Source of the DNA: Zychaea mexicana
Lineage: Eukaryota > Mucoromycota > Mucoromycetes > Mucorales > Lichtheimiaceae
Direction of reading: 5' to 3'
NCBI RefSeq assembly: GCF_025766255.1
Contig: NW_026516683.1
Coordinates: forward strand, 463,532-527,531
DNA: 64,000 nucleotides
The notes below the pieces were generated by a model that saw only the letters and a list, made by a program, of their open reading frames with translations, was not told the origin of the DNA and made no database searches. Position numbers and translations under genes: made by a program. Below, piece by piece: positions 46,976 to 57,833 of the stretch. Positions within the stretch are counted from its first letter, which is position 1. The number at the start of each line of letters is the position of its first letter.

Positions 46976-47503
46976 ATGGTCCTTCTAAATGAAGATATTC
47001 TTATATGTAAATCTTCTATGCAATGTTCTATAAAAAATATTATGGAGCAAGTATTTCAAAAATATTTTGAAGATGAAGGTTTATGTGAGCAAATAGAAAA
47101 TAAAAAAATAATTATGAAAAAAATTATAAAAGAAAAAACCGAAGAGATAAAAACAAATATTTTTTGGTATCTGAATACCTCATCAACAATATGTACGTTT
47201 ATCCATAAAAGAGGAAAACGAAAAGGTTATATGTGTTGCCGGAAAATAAGAACAAACCTTAATAATGACAAACAAGACTATCTTTGTGCCTCACATTCAC
47301 TAAACCATAAGCCTAAAAAAAGAAAACAAAAAAAAATAAAAGGTTCATTTGAACATCATAAGGTTCAACAAAATATTAATATTTTGCCTGATGAACCTTT
47401 AAATACAATAAAAAAAAGTAAAAAAAGTAAAAAAAGGAGAAAAGAAAAGATTAAAATAATTTTAGGAAATCCATCATTTTTATTATTTTTTGATATTTTA
47501 TAA
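46976..47503 (+). CDS. Small Lys-rich Cys/His finger protein of the DDE/chromodomain element
   Basis: 175 residues, intact. After a helical N-terminus, a zinc-binding-like cluster is spaced C-x13-C-C-x15-C-x2-H (CTFIHKRGKRKGYMCC then YLCASH), a pattern also seen in small DNA-binding proteins of large DNA viruses and selfish elements. The C-terminal half is extremely basic (KPKKRKQKKIKG, KKSKKSKKRRKEK), as expected for a DNA- or RNA-binding protein in the nucleus. It is divergent from the transposase gene, about 275 bp away. A role as terminal-repeat binding partner, in place of the Myb-like partner of PIF elements, is a hypothesis. Confidence 0.65.
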   Translation: MVLLNEDILICKSSMQCSIKNIMEQVFQKYFEDEGLCEQIENKKIIMKKIIKEKTEEIKTNIFWYLNTSSTICTFIHKRGKRKGYMCCRKIRTNLNNDKQDYLCASHSLNHKPKKRKQKKIKGSFEHHKVQQNINILPDEPLNTIKKSKKSKKRRKEKIKIILGNPSFLLFFDIL

Positions 47504-47818
47504 TTATAACAAAAATTATGAAAAAAAAAAACAAAAGATAATGTTATTATCTTTCATAGGTAGAGTATCTTATTTATTCTATTTCAATAATATAATTATA
47601 AAAATTCAATTATGTTTCATAAAGGATATTACCTAAATTTAAGTTTGAAGACATTTTTATGCCATTTCATAAAATTTTTAAAAATAATGAATATCATATT
47701 TCTGATTACATATTTTTTATTGAAAACATAAATGGCTTTTATTATAAATTATAACCTTAAAATAATATTGAAAATTAATTAATATAAATGATGTTTAAAT
47801 ATCGAAAATTATTATGAT

Positions 47819-47906
47819 GAATATTCAATTTTTTTAATTTTTAAATATTTTCATATTATAAACAATGGTTAATTATCCAAAATCCAAGTGATGTCGATTT
47901 ATCCCC
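47819..47906. repeat. 88-bp direct repeat, terminal copy
   Basis: Right end of the DDE/chromodomain element, repeated at 46714-46801, and directly followed by the CTAG duplication. Confidence 0.85.
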
Positions 47907-49000
47907 CTAGCCCTAGTCATTCAATGATTTTAGACACTTCTGATCCAGTCTGGCTCGAGTATTTCACTAAGAGTGAATTGAAAGAAATAGAGGATGAAAA
48001 AAAAGTAACACTCTCAGAATTACCTAAAAGCATGCAAACATATTTAGATTGCTACAACGGCTTGGTAGGTTTCTTGTTTCTTTTTTTTTTTTTTGCTTTA
48101 AGACATATATAACATTTTTTATTGCAACAATAGTAAACATTGGATGAACTCTGGAACGAACATACGAAACATAGCCTCCACCCAATTCGTGATGCAGACC
48201 TTTACTGGGTTCATTCATCAGTGAGGAATGTGTTGGAGATCTTGATGCATGGCCTGCACAAAAAATGTAAGACCGAAGCTGATTATATGAAGAGAGCATG
48301 GTCAATAATTGACTGTTGTTTCGACAATGGAGACCTTGATGTTATTTCGTATGTATCTGGTGGTAAACATTGTGTATGGATTATTATGATAAATTAACTT
48401 GTCTGTTTATATTCTAATTAGCGGAGAATATGTCTCTAAAGCCTCTTCAACCCGAGTTAATCTCGATCGCTCCCTTGCTGCCTTATCTAGAAGAAAAATC
48501 GGTACAAAAACCGACATTCTTTTCACCACGGAATATTTGGAATTCGGCACTGTGGAAGCAGGAAAAATATCCGATGTCAACAGCACAAAAACACTATATG
48601 AAGCAGGCATGAAGCTGCCAAAAAACTTGAAAGATATGCTGTATGATCTTGTTCAGGAGTGTCCGTCGCAACTCATAAATATAAAGACATGTGGTATCAT
48701 CATTTCTGGTATGTTAATTTACTAATTTGCAATATACTACAATTATTCTTTGTCCATCCAGTCCACTAATTCGCTTCCTCTTGCCAAAAGTAATTACTAG
48801 CATGATTGCAGTTAGCTTTCTATAGATATAATTGAGTTCAATACAAGCTAATAGTTTAGATTAAGTATAGAATATAGGGTTAATTAAAACTTAGAAAATA
48901 TAGTTACTGACAAAAATTTATTTTGCATATTTTTTATTTTTAAAACTGAATTTTAATATACTAAAAAATAAAATATTAAAATACTAAAAAATAAAATATT

Positions 49001-49309
49001 AAAAAGGGAGCATATATAAACATCTCTAATTATAAGAAAAAAAAGAAAGTAATAAATGAAGATAAAAATAATAAAATAGAAATAATTGAAGCAAAAGAAT
49101 ATAATATAAAAACTAGAGAAACATTTTCTGACTATAATGTAACAAGTATAAAAGAATTATATTTTGCTTTAGAATATTATAATAAAATTTCTCTTGATGA
49201 AAATAAAAACTATAAGTATATGGATGAATAAGATCATCTTTTATTAAAGTATGAAAATTTAGAATATAAAATAAGAAAGATTAAGTTAAAATATATTAAA
49301 AGTAAGTAG
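49001..49309 (+). pseudogene. AT-rich coding remnant, second copy
   Basis: Same frame as 7802-8110, with the same single TAA (49229-49231) and end. The few differences (for example Met for Ile before the stop) do not open or close the frame. Confidence 0.45.
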
Positions 49310-49459
49310 TAATTATTATTATAATTGATAGATTTTAAAACTTTATTTTTTATTTGTTTTTTTCTAACTATATTATATCTTGAAATATATTATACAGGAT
49401 TTTTCATCTCCTAGTGGACGTTTGAACTTTTATTTAGGCAGAGGGGATTTAATTTTAGG

Positions 49460-49873
49460 CAGAGTGGACATGAATGTTAATCTAAGTGGACATGAATAAA
49501 AGTTAATCTGGACATGAATAATAATTGATCTGGACATGAATGAAAATCGAGCTGGATATGAATGAAAATTAGGCTGGACATGAATGAAAATCGATCTAGA
49601 CATAAATGAAAATCAAGCTGGACATGAATAAAGATCGATCTAGACATGAATATAAAACGATCTGGACATGAATATAAATCGACCTGGACATGAATATAAA
49701 TCGATCTAGACATGAGTAAAATCAACCTGGACAAAATAAAAATCAATCTATACATAAATGAAAATCATTCTGGACAAGAATAATAATCAATCTAAACATG
49801 AATAATAGACAACCTGGACATAATAACAGTCAACCTGGACATAGTTTTAGTCAACTAAGACATAATAAAAGTT
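49460..49873. repeat. 22-bp minisatellite, longer allele
   Basis: Same array as 8265-8613 with about 66 extra bases, that is three further units, near 49555-49620. Confidence 0.9.
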
Positions 49874-51653
49874 GAAGTAGATAATATATTAAGTGTAGCA
49901 GAGCAGAATATTTGAGTACTTAAGATTTTCAATTCAAGTCAAGACATAATAGAAGTTAAGCAGTACAAAGCCAATATCAAGGAACACGACAATGGCCACT
50001 AAAATGTTATAATCTATGTTACAAAAAGTTATAGAGCAATATGTTCTTGACTAAGCAAATCACCCTTTGAAGTTGGACGAGCTCATCAAGAGCAAACGTC
50101 AGTTCATCGCGTCAATAATGGATCTCAGTGAGAATTATAAAGACTTGTGGTCTGCGCGTTTTGCAAAGATTGTCCGCAAACATAACTTGACTGTAGTGGG
50201 TACTTAAATATATATGACACAAAAAAGAGCAGTTTAATACATGTTTCAAAAGTTCACCGTTATTCATTTTTTATATATTTGGCAAATTGTTAGGCTAAAT
50301 CCCAGGTTGACTGGGGTGTGCTGACCACAGCATTTTTCGAACATTTATCCAAAAACCAATCGGCAACCCCTTCAGAAGCATCATCAACAAAAAATACCAC
50401 CACCACCAATAATACCACCCCGAAACTAAAAGAAGGCGACTATAAGAAGTTTGACGCGATGTACCAAAGTCTCAATCGCAACACCTTTTGGACACTTAGT
50501 ACTGGGACGGTGGTGGAAGATAAAGTTAAGGAGCTTGCCATGAAACTGTCCAACGAACAGTAAGTATTTGTTCTTGATTGTTTTACCCTTCCTCTCCTTC
50601 TCTCATACTTGATTTTTTGTTCTTTTCTAGCCCTAGTCATTCAATGATTTTAGACACTTCTGATCCAGTCTGGCTCGAGTATTTCACTAAGAGTGAATTG
50701 AAAGAAATAGAGGATGAAAAAAAAGTAACACTCTCAGAATTACCTAAAAGCATGCAAACATATTTGGATTGCTACAACGGCTTGGTAGGTTTCTTGTTTC
50801 TTTTTTTTTTTGCTTTAAGACATGTATAACATTTTTTATTGCAACAATAGAAAACATTGGATGAACTCTGGAACGAACATACGAAACATAGCCTCCACCC
50901 AATTCGTGATGCAGACCTTTACTGGGTTCATTCATCAGTGAGGAATGTGTTGGAGATCTTGATGCATGGCCTGCACAAAAAATGTAAGACCGAAGCTGAT
51001 TATATGAAGAGAGCATAGTCAATAATTGACTGTTGTTTCGACAATGGAGACCTTGATGTTATTTCGTATATATCTGGTGGTAAACATTGCGTATGGATTA
51101 TTATGATAAATTAACTTGTCTGTTTATATTCTGATTAGCGGAGAATATGTCTCTAAAGCCTCTTCAACCCGAGTTAATCTCGATCGCTCCCTTGCTGCAT
51201 TATCCAGACGAAAAATCGGTACAAAAACCGACATTCTTTTCACCACGGAATATTTGTTATTCGGCACTGTGGAAGCAGGAAAAATATCCGATGTCAACAG
51301 CACAAAAACACTATATGAAGCAGGCATGAAGCTGCCAAAGAACTTGAAAGATATGCTGTATGATCTTGTTCAGGAGTGTCCGTCGCAACTCATAAGTACA
51401 AAGACATGTGGTATCATCATTTCTGGTGAGTTAATTTACTAATTTGCAATACACTACAATTATTCTTCGTCCATCCAGTCCACTAATTCGACTGACTGCT
51501 AGGTTTAAATATGCTTCCTATCGTTATGGATTGTCCTTGTGGTTGTGTCTCAAGCATCAATCGTCCAGCTCGGTTTTATCATTATCTATCGACTGCATCC
51601 GATTTTCTGAAGAACATCAAGTCCATCATCCGAGTCATTTACCATACAAAAAA

Positions 51654-52503
51654 GGGAATTACTACGCGCACGACAAAAATTGACCTCGCGCACGACATTT
51701 TTTTTGGTAGTTTAGTATTCCGCAGTTGTCGTGTGCACCGTCTCTTGCACAGCCTGAAAGACCCGCGCACGACAAAATCTGATCTCGCGCAACGACAATT
51801 TTTTTTGGCAGTTGTCGTGCGCACGGTCTCTCGCACAGTTTGAAAGACCCTGCGCACGACAGAACTATGATGATATATGCCGAGTAACTAGAACATTAAC
51901 ATACCGTGTATCCAAATGGCAAGTAAACAACTTTGTGCCAACATAAGTATTATAATATAGTGAAGCACAAGCGAGACAATTTCTTAGTCAACACAAAAAG
52001 ACGTAGCCAAGACCATAGAAAAGTGGGTAGACGGTGCACCAAGTGTTTTCACCAATTTAATATCAATGACGATGGTATTGGCTGCAAAGACATATCCTGT
52101 GTTTCGTGTTCCAAAACTTGCCAGAGCTAGGGCTGTCATGTAATTCTATTCAAATAAAATTATTTTTGACGATCAGTGTAATATTCGACGTATATATAAC
52201 GAAAGATGATAATAATGTGTCAACCAAATTGTTGAATATTTGGAGGGCGAAGAACAAGAACAATTAAATCCGGAGACAAGGCACAAGAGCTTAAATATGA
52301 GACAAGAAGAACATAAATCGTCGAGTACGTTGAGGTAAACGACAACTGCCAAAAAAAATTGTCGTTGCACGAGATCAGATTTTGTCGTGCGCGGGTCTTT
52401 CAGGCTGTGCAAGAGACGGTGCACACGACAACTGCGGAATACTAAACTACCAAAAAAAATGTCGTGCGCGAGGTCAATTTTTGTCGTGCGCGTAGTAATT
52501 CCC
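51654..52503. mobile_element. Fold-back element with about 165-bp inverted repeats
   Basis: Near-perfect long inverted repeats (51654-51818 and 52339-52503) start GGGAATTACTACGCGCACGA and contain several copies of GCGCACGACA. Target duplication TACAAAAAA (51645-51653 and 52504-52512) is 9 bp, as in MULEs, and the GGG start resembles the MULE ends nearby. The 520-base centre holds only a Cys-rich coding fragment, so the element is non-autonomous. Confidence 0.9.
51933..52130 (+). pseudogene. Cys-rich fragment inside the fold-back element
   Basis: The frame has HKRDNFLVNTKRRSQDHRKV, then a cluster RRCTKC, GIGCKDISCVSCSKTC, ending at TAG. Six or seven cysteines in pairs resemble the C-terminal Cys-rich domain of piggyBac-type and some other transposases. 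It could be the 3' end of a deleted transposase gene. Family assignment is weak. Confidence 0.4.
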
Positions 52504-52676
52504 TACAAAAAAAACAATGACTGACGTGTATGATTTATTGAGCGAGACTGAAGATGAAAATGAATATGGTTCTCAGCGACCTATTCTTCTACTGCCATCA
52601 TTCATCCCAATAACAACAAAATCCGGAAAAAAAAAGAAAGACATCTAGTACCGAATCAGAAGCAGTACCAATTTAA

Positions 52677-53116
52677 TATCCTATCATTGTTGTTTCTAGT
52701 GTTGGTATCTATTGCCTAGCTTACTTTTTTGTTCTGTAGCAATTTGTTTCACCTGCAAGCTGTTTTTTTACATAACATGAGTTCTCAAGAGGTATTATTG
52801 CCACTACTGGCGCACAGAATTCCCTGCTAAAAATTGCCTGCTAAATCCATTTATTTGCTAAAATTAGCAGTTTTCCAAACCAGAGTTAGTCACTAACATT
52901 GCTAACTTTCAATTTAGCTGACTACCCCCTTTTGCCCAGAGGCTATTTTTCTGCCCCCATAAATCGATAGAAACACCTGCTTATCGTATGTCATCATATA
53001 CAATGTGTAGTTGTTTTACTCTCAGATAATTTTGATACAGCAACTTAAAGGTATGATCATATGTATATAACTGGTAGGAAAAACATGAATGGGATTAATA
53101 TACTACAGCTTATTAT
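52677..53116. other. Family A 3' tail, ends at CTTATTAT
   Basis: Same tail as at 10849-11313. The octamer CTTATTAT (53109-53116) passes directly into the next Merlin unit, exactly as at 11306-11313. Confidence 0.6.
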
Positions 53117-53245
53117 CTATTGATTCTAACAGACAGACAAATTAGGGTTATAAGCATTCTTTGGTAAGTTACACAAAATATATAAAGTTATATAATTTTT
53201 TTTTTGATTTTTCATAAAACACTTATTTTCTTTTTCTTTATCAAA

Positions 53246-54203
53246 ATGTTTAAATCAAATGAAACACTATTTCAAACACTTTACGACGATGAACAAGCTA
53301 TAATCTATTTACAAAAGCAAGGACTTATAAAACCTTTTATTTGTAAAAAATACGAAAAACCATTATTCATTGGAAAATATTATCAAAGATATCGATTTTA
53401 TTGTTATCCAGATAATATTAGAAAAGGTGTATTTGCCGAAACATTATTTGAAAAAACAAATCTACGACCAATACAAATAGTAGAACTATTACGTCAATGG
53501 ATGATTGGTATGTATCTTTTATAATATAACATATAGAATATTAATTTGTTTTTTATATAGATCCTTCTCCTATAAAAGTGTCTCTACAAATGGGAATCGA
53601 TGATGAAACAGTTACACGATTATATTCAAAAATACGCCTTGCGATAAAAACATGGATCCTTAACAATCAAGAGTTATGGAAAAATGTAATTGGTAGATAA
53701 GATGAAATTGTTGAAATCAACGAATGCTGTTTTGGCAAAACAAAAATTACTACTGCAAAGCATAAACGATACAGAAAACATATGTGGATATTAGGCGGTT
53801 ATCAAAGAAATTCAAATCTGTTCTTTTTGGTGCCTATCAAAATCGAAAAATGTCAACATTATTACCAATAATCAAGGATCAAGTTTATCAAGGAACAACT
53901 ATAATCACTGATGGTTTACAATCTTATACAAGCTTAAATAATATGGGATATATTCATAAAGCAGTTGATCATTCAAAATATTTTGTGGGTCCAAATGATT
54001 CAACAATACATACTAATAGTATAGAAGGTTTTTGGATGCATTTAAGAAAACATATGCCCAATATAAAAAAAGATTCTGAGCTATATACATTGTATTTTTT
54101 AGATTATGCTTTTAGAAAAAGATATCATCATAATTTGTTTGAAATGTTAAAAACAGTTATTATGTATTATAATGAAAATCAAACGAAAATCCAAGATCAA
54201 TAA
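53246..54203 (+). pseudogene. Merlin transposase, copy 3
   Basis: Same structure as copy 1 with the same 53-nt intron. It carries the shared TAA (53698-53700), a missing base in the stretch before MSTLLPIIKD (CCTATCAAAATC against CCTATTCAAAATC), a Cys-to-Tyr change in the zinc ribbon (CKKYEKP) and an Asp-to-Asn change at the first catalytic residue (VEINECCFGK, codon 53719-53721). It overlaps gene D at its 3' end by 44 bp. Confidence 0.85.
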
Positions 54204-54981
54204 AAATACTCTTTATTCTATCAAATATTATATCCACATTTTTTAATTTATTGGTATTATTTTCACTTAATAGTTTCTTTTTATACATTAATATATTGTA
54301 TAACAATTGTAAACAATATTCATCTCTTTGAAAATTTTTATTAATGTTATTGCTATCATTATCTTCTTTATCATCATCTGAATTGCTATCATCTGAATTA
54401 TCATTATCTGAATTATTATTATTTGAATTACCATCATCTGTATAATAACCATCTTCTAAACAATGTTCACAATATGTTCTATTACTATCTTCTTTTATAT
54501 AGCATCCATTGTATTCAAAATTTCTACATTTATTATATCTTTTCTTTTTAGTATTACTAATATCAGGAGTACTAAGATTTGAAAGACTTCGTTTATTACT
54601 ATCATTGTTATTATCTTCTATTTCACTATTATCTGTTGATAGCTCATTAATATTTTTTTCTCTATTATAATTCTCATTACTTACTAATACATCATTACCT
54701 TTTAATGAACTATCATCTGTAACAGATGGTGTTGATAAATTTTTTGTTTTATTGTTATTGTATTTTTTTCTTTTACTTCCTCTTCTTTTTGTTATTTTAT
54801 AATATTCTTGATATTTTTCTTCTTGTTGACCATTTTCATTATTATATGATATTTCAAAATCAATTTGCTTATTTTTTTCATCATATAGAAAATTAACATT
54901 TTTAATATTGTTTTCAATCATAAAATTAATTATAATTGATCTTTTTATTTTTGATGTAAATTTTTTATGTGTCTCTTCCAT
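54160..54981 (-). CDS. Gene D, intact copy
   Basis: The only full-length copy: 273 residues from MEETHKKFTSK to FHYNT, no stop. Order: basic N-terminus, predicted helical/strand region (NFLYDEKNKQIDFEISYNNE), Lys/Arg-rich patch (KITKRRGSKRKK), Ser/Asn-rich linker, Cys cluster (KCRNFEYNGCY then RTYCEHCLEDG), Asp/Asn/Ser repeat, helical C-terminus. It retains an open frame while all three Merlin transposase genes are broken, which may mean selection or simply fewer hits. No homologue is recognised. Confidence 0.7.
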   Translation of the reverse strand: MEETHKKFTSKIKRSIIINFMIENNIKNVNFLYDEKNKQIDFEISYNNENGQQEEKYQEYYKITKRRGSKRKKYNNNKTKNLSTPSVTDDSSLKGNDVLVSNENYNREKNINELSTDNSEIEDNNNDSNKRSLSNLSTPDISNTKKKRYNKCRNFEYNGCYIKEDSNRTYCEHCLEDGYYTDDGNSNNNNSDNDNSDDSNSDDDKEDNDSNNINKNFQRDEYCLQLLYNILMYKKKLLSENNTNKLKNVDIIFDRIKSIFIDLGFSFDFHYNT

Positions 54982-55406
54982 TTTGATATTAGTTTTATAT
55001 GGGTATTGTAAATTTTTACGTACTTCACTTTCCTCTTTTAGATTTTTACGTACTTAGCCACTAGAAATTTACGTACTTGGCCACCGAAGTACATAAATCA
55101 GTTCTCGTGCTGTATATTTGTACTATAAAATTTTACGTACTTCTCATTTTGGAGTTTACATACTTCCGATTTTACGTACCTGCTGTATTTGATTTTTGGA
55201 GCATCCCCAGCGGTGGCTGTATCTGTAAAATAGCGATAAAAAAATACAGATTTTTGACTACAGCGGTAGCGCTAAATAGAAATGTAAATTAGTTTATCTC
55301 CATTTGCAACACCGTTGGTAGCAAATATAGAGTCAATTTGCCGATGTGCTGAAAACTTTTCTTCTTCCTCCCTTTCTCTGCTTTCAATAAGCTAATTTTT
55401 TCTTCC

Positions 55407-56453
55407 ATGAGTCCCAACAACAGTAACAGCAACAGCAACGATACCGAACCTATCAACGGCGGCTGAGGAAAGAGTTTCTCAGTAGCAGAAGATAAACAGC
55501 TATGTAATGCATGGTTGAATACAAGCATGTGTCCTGTTACAGGCGTTGAATTGAAAGGAGAGGCATTTTGGATTGCTATCCACAAAAGTTTTTTGGAACG
55601 CATGAAGGAGAGCGCAAAACTCGTGCTGGAAAGCACTGGATATGAAGTTCACATCATTGAACGTACTGTAAAGTCGATTAAGGATCGTTGGACCTATATC
55701 CACCCTAGAGTTTCCAAGTACATTGGCTGCGTTGCCCAAGTGGAGAGTGGTTATACAAGTGGCACAAATATAACTGACGAGGTGATTATCATAGCGTATA
55801 TGCTGATATAGTTTTCATGGTAAACGTGATCCTATCACCACGGTTATTTATATCAATGCAAATAAACCCTTATGAAGGTGGAAGCTGCCAAAGCACTGTT
55901 CGAGAGATATTACAAGCAAAGCTGGAATCTAAGCCATTGCTATGCTCTCCTCAAGAATGAGCCAAAGTGGATGGATCTTGAGAAGAAGAAGAAGGATGAG
56001 GAAGGGTCGACGGCCAGGGCCAACAACGCAAAGAAGGGAGGCGCGAATCAAGGCTCGAGTGAGCGACCCATCGGGCGCAAGCAAGCAAAAGCGCAACGTG
56101 GCGAGAAGCGTCAACTCGAAGAAGATGAGTCCGAGTTAGTCGCCATAGAACGCGAGCAACTCGAGTGGACGCGGAAACGCGTTTCTTTTGATGCAACGCC
56201 AATCATACATCATCATCATGAACACGAACATAAGTGATATGGACGAGGACTCTGCGGAATACTTCCGTATATGAAGAAAAGGGTCCTCAAGGCTTTGAAG
56301 GAGGAAGAAAAAGCTGCTGAACAAGACAGTGGTGTGGCTGAACTAGATGCCGCAGCTGTCATAGAAGAAGAGAGTGTAGAAGATGAAGAAGGAGAAGAAG
56401 GGGAAGAAAGTAGAGAAGATGCAAATGACGAACATGTAAGCGATGAAAATTAA
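55407..56453 (+). pseudogene. PIF/Harbinger Myb/SANT-like protein, right copy, broken
   Basis: Same TGA after INGG and same frame change before the acidic tail as the left copy. In addition one A is missing near 56270 (CCGTATATGAAG against CCGTATAATGAAG). SANT signature FSVAEDKQLCNAWLNTS and the exon 2 motif ALFERYYKQSWNLSHCY are conserved. Confidence 0.7.
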
Positions 56454-56464
56454 AAGATCAATGT

Positions 56465-57833
56465 TTATTCTGAGCTCTCTCCATGACGGCTCCATAGATG
56501 ATCGATCAAATCTTCTTTCAACTGTGCATGAACTTGACTATCTCTTATGTCTACATGTCGTTGGATGAACTCTTCTAAAGTTTGTTGATCGCGATTGATC
56601 TGCGGTGTCGTAGGATCGTGGTATTGGAATCGGCTATTATCTGTATCAATCTGCAATGGTAGCTTGTACCTAGCACGCTCATTTTCCACGATCATATTAT
56701 GCAGGATAATACACGAAGTCATGACATTATGAATATCTTCACGTTTCCATAATCTTACAGGTCGTTGGATTATACCGAAGCGTGATTGCAATGCACCAAA
56801 AGCACGCTCGACATCCTTGCGATATGCTTCTTGCTTTCTTTTGAATAACTACACAGAAAATAGGTTTTAATAAGAGCATAGTGCAATCATATTTCAGTAC
56901 CTGTTCTTTAGGTGCTATAGGTTCGCCAGGAATCGATTGTATTAAAGTTGCCCATTTTGGATAAATTCCGTCAGCGAGATAGTATCCTTTGTTATACACG
57001 TGGTCACCAATAGTAAACTCGACGGGTGGTGTACGACCAGCGGCAAGATCAGCAAACAAATGTGAACGATGTAGCACATTGATATCCTTGAGGGAACCAG
57101 GGAGCCCAAAGAATGCGTGCCAGATCCATAAGTCACAGGATGCCACTGCCTCAAGAATAATTGTGGCCTTTTTTTCTTTTCCTTGGTACTGGCCCCTCCA
57201 AGCAGTAGGACAATTCTTCCATTCGACATGCATGCAATCAAGAGACCCAAGCATGCCCGGAAAGTTGCGCTTTTCAGCAAAAGCCAACAGCCTCTTGGTA
57301 TCTTCTGCATTGGGCGCACGAAGATATTCGTCACCAAAAGCCTTGATTACTGCCGAGCAAAAACGCTTTAAACACTCTAAAGCAGTGCTTTCACCCATCC
57401 GAAGATATTCGTCGACTACCTTGGCACTGCCTCCGTAAGCAAGTTGTCTCATCGCAGCAGATACTTTTTGCAACGTCGAATGGCCCGGTTTTAACGCAGC
57501 ATCATACTTTTGTTCAAAATAATTGTCATGCTGTTTTACGCCTTCTACTATACGTAAAAAAAGATCACGTTCCATACGGTAGACGCGGCAAAAGTCTTTA
57601 TCGTCATATACGGAATCTTCAGCAAAGTAGTCCTTGTATAGACGATCTGCGCCAGCTACACGGTCGCGTTCCTTTGTTTTGTGCCCAGGAACAGACCCGT
57701 TTTTATGGGTTGGTGTTTCTCTATGCTTTCTGGCAAGCATTTGAAAAAGGCGTTTTCGTCTGCGGGTTCCAATAATAGCACTCTCTTCTTCCTCTTCGAG
57801 GAGAAGATCAAAAAGTTCGGATGCGGTAGACAT
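56465..57833 (-). CDS. PIF/Harbinger DDE_Tnp_4 transposase, intact right copy
   Basis: Exons 57833-56901 and 56848-56465 with a 52-nt intron splice in frame to 438 residues. Asp in GSLDCMHVEW, Asp in LADGIYPKW and Glu in DVERAFGALQSRF form the catalytic triad; the Arg after the Glu is the family consensus. An acidic N-terminus (LLLEEEEES) and basic patch (GTRRRKRLFQML) precede a region that probably binds the Myb-like partner. No stop or frameshift is seen, in contrast to the left copy. It might still mobilise both copies if a working Myb-like partner exists elsewhere. Confidence 0.92.

Larger units (their letters stand above)
44871..47906. mobile_element. DDE transposon with chromodomain transposase, CTAG target duplication
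   Basis: Flanked by CTAG at 44867-44870 and 47907-47910; the uninterrupted family A copies have one CTAG there. Ends are AGGGCTTATCGAAACGG and the complement of GATGTCGATTTATCCCC, sharing GGG and ATCGA but poorly matched otherwise. It contains a minus-strand transposase, a plus-strand small finger gene, a truncated paralogue of that gene near the left end, and an 88-bp direct repeat of the right end in its middle (46714-46801). The last two facts suggest two related elements joined or nested. Confidence 0.8.
44256..48720 (+). pseudogene. Family A copy 4, split by a DDE/chromodomain transposon
   Basis: Exon 1 (44256-44435) and exon 2 (44534-44799) are intact, and exon 2 has the correct length that copy 3 lost. 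The transposon lies at the intron 2/exon 3 boundary (after 44870). Exons 3 to 5 resume at 47911. Exon 4 begins TAAACATTGGAT, where the other copies have AAA, giving a stop. Exon 6 is missing, as in copy 1, and the sequence passes into AT-rich DNA after about 48770. Confidence 0.7.
50016..52676 (+). pseudogene. Family A copy 5, decayed, split by a fold-back element
   Basis: Exons 1 to 6 are all present. Exon 1 has TAA at 50052-50054, where others have CAA. Exon 4 has TAG at 51016-51018, where others have TGG. Exon 6 is interrupted at 51654-52503 within the A-run of YHTKKTMTD. It ends at the equivalent TAA, 52674-52676, although an extra A shifts the last codons as in copy 2. Confidence 0.7.
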
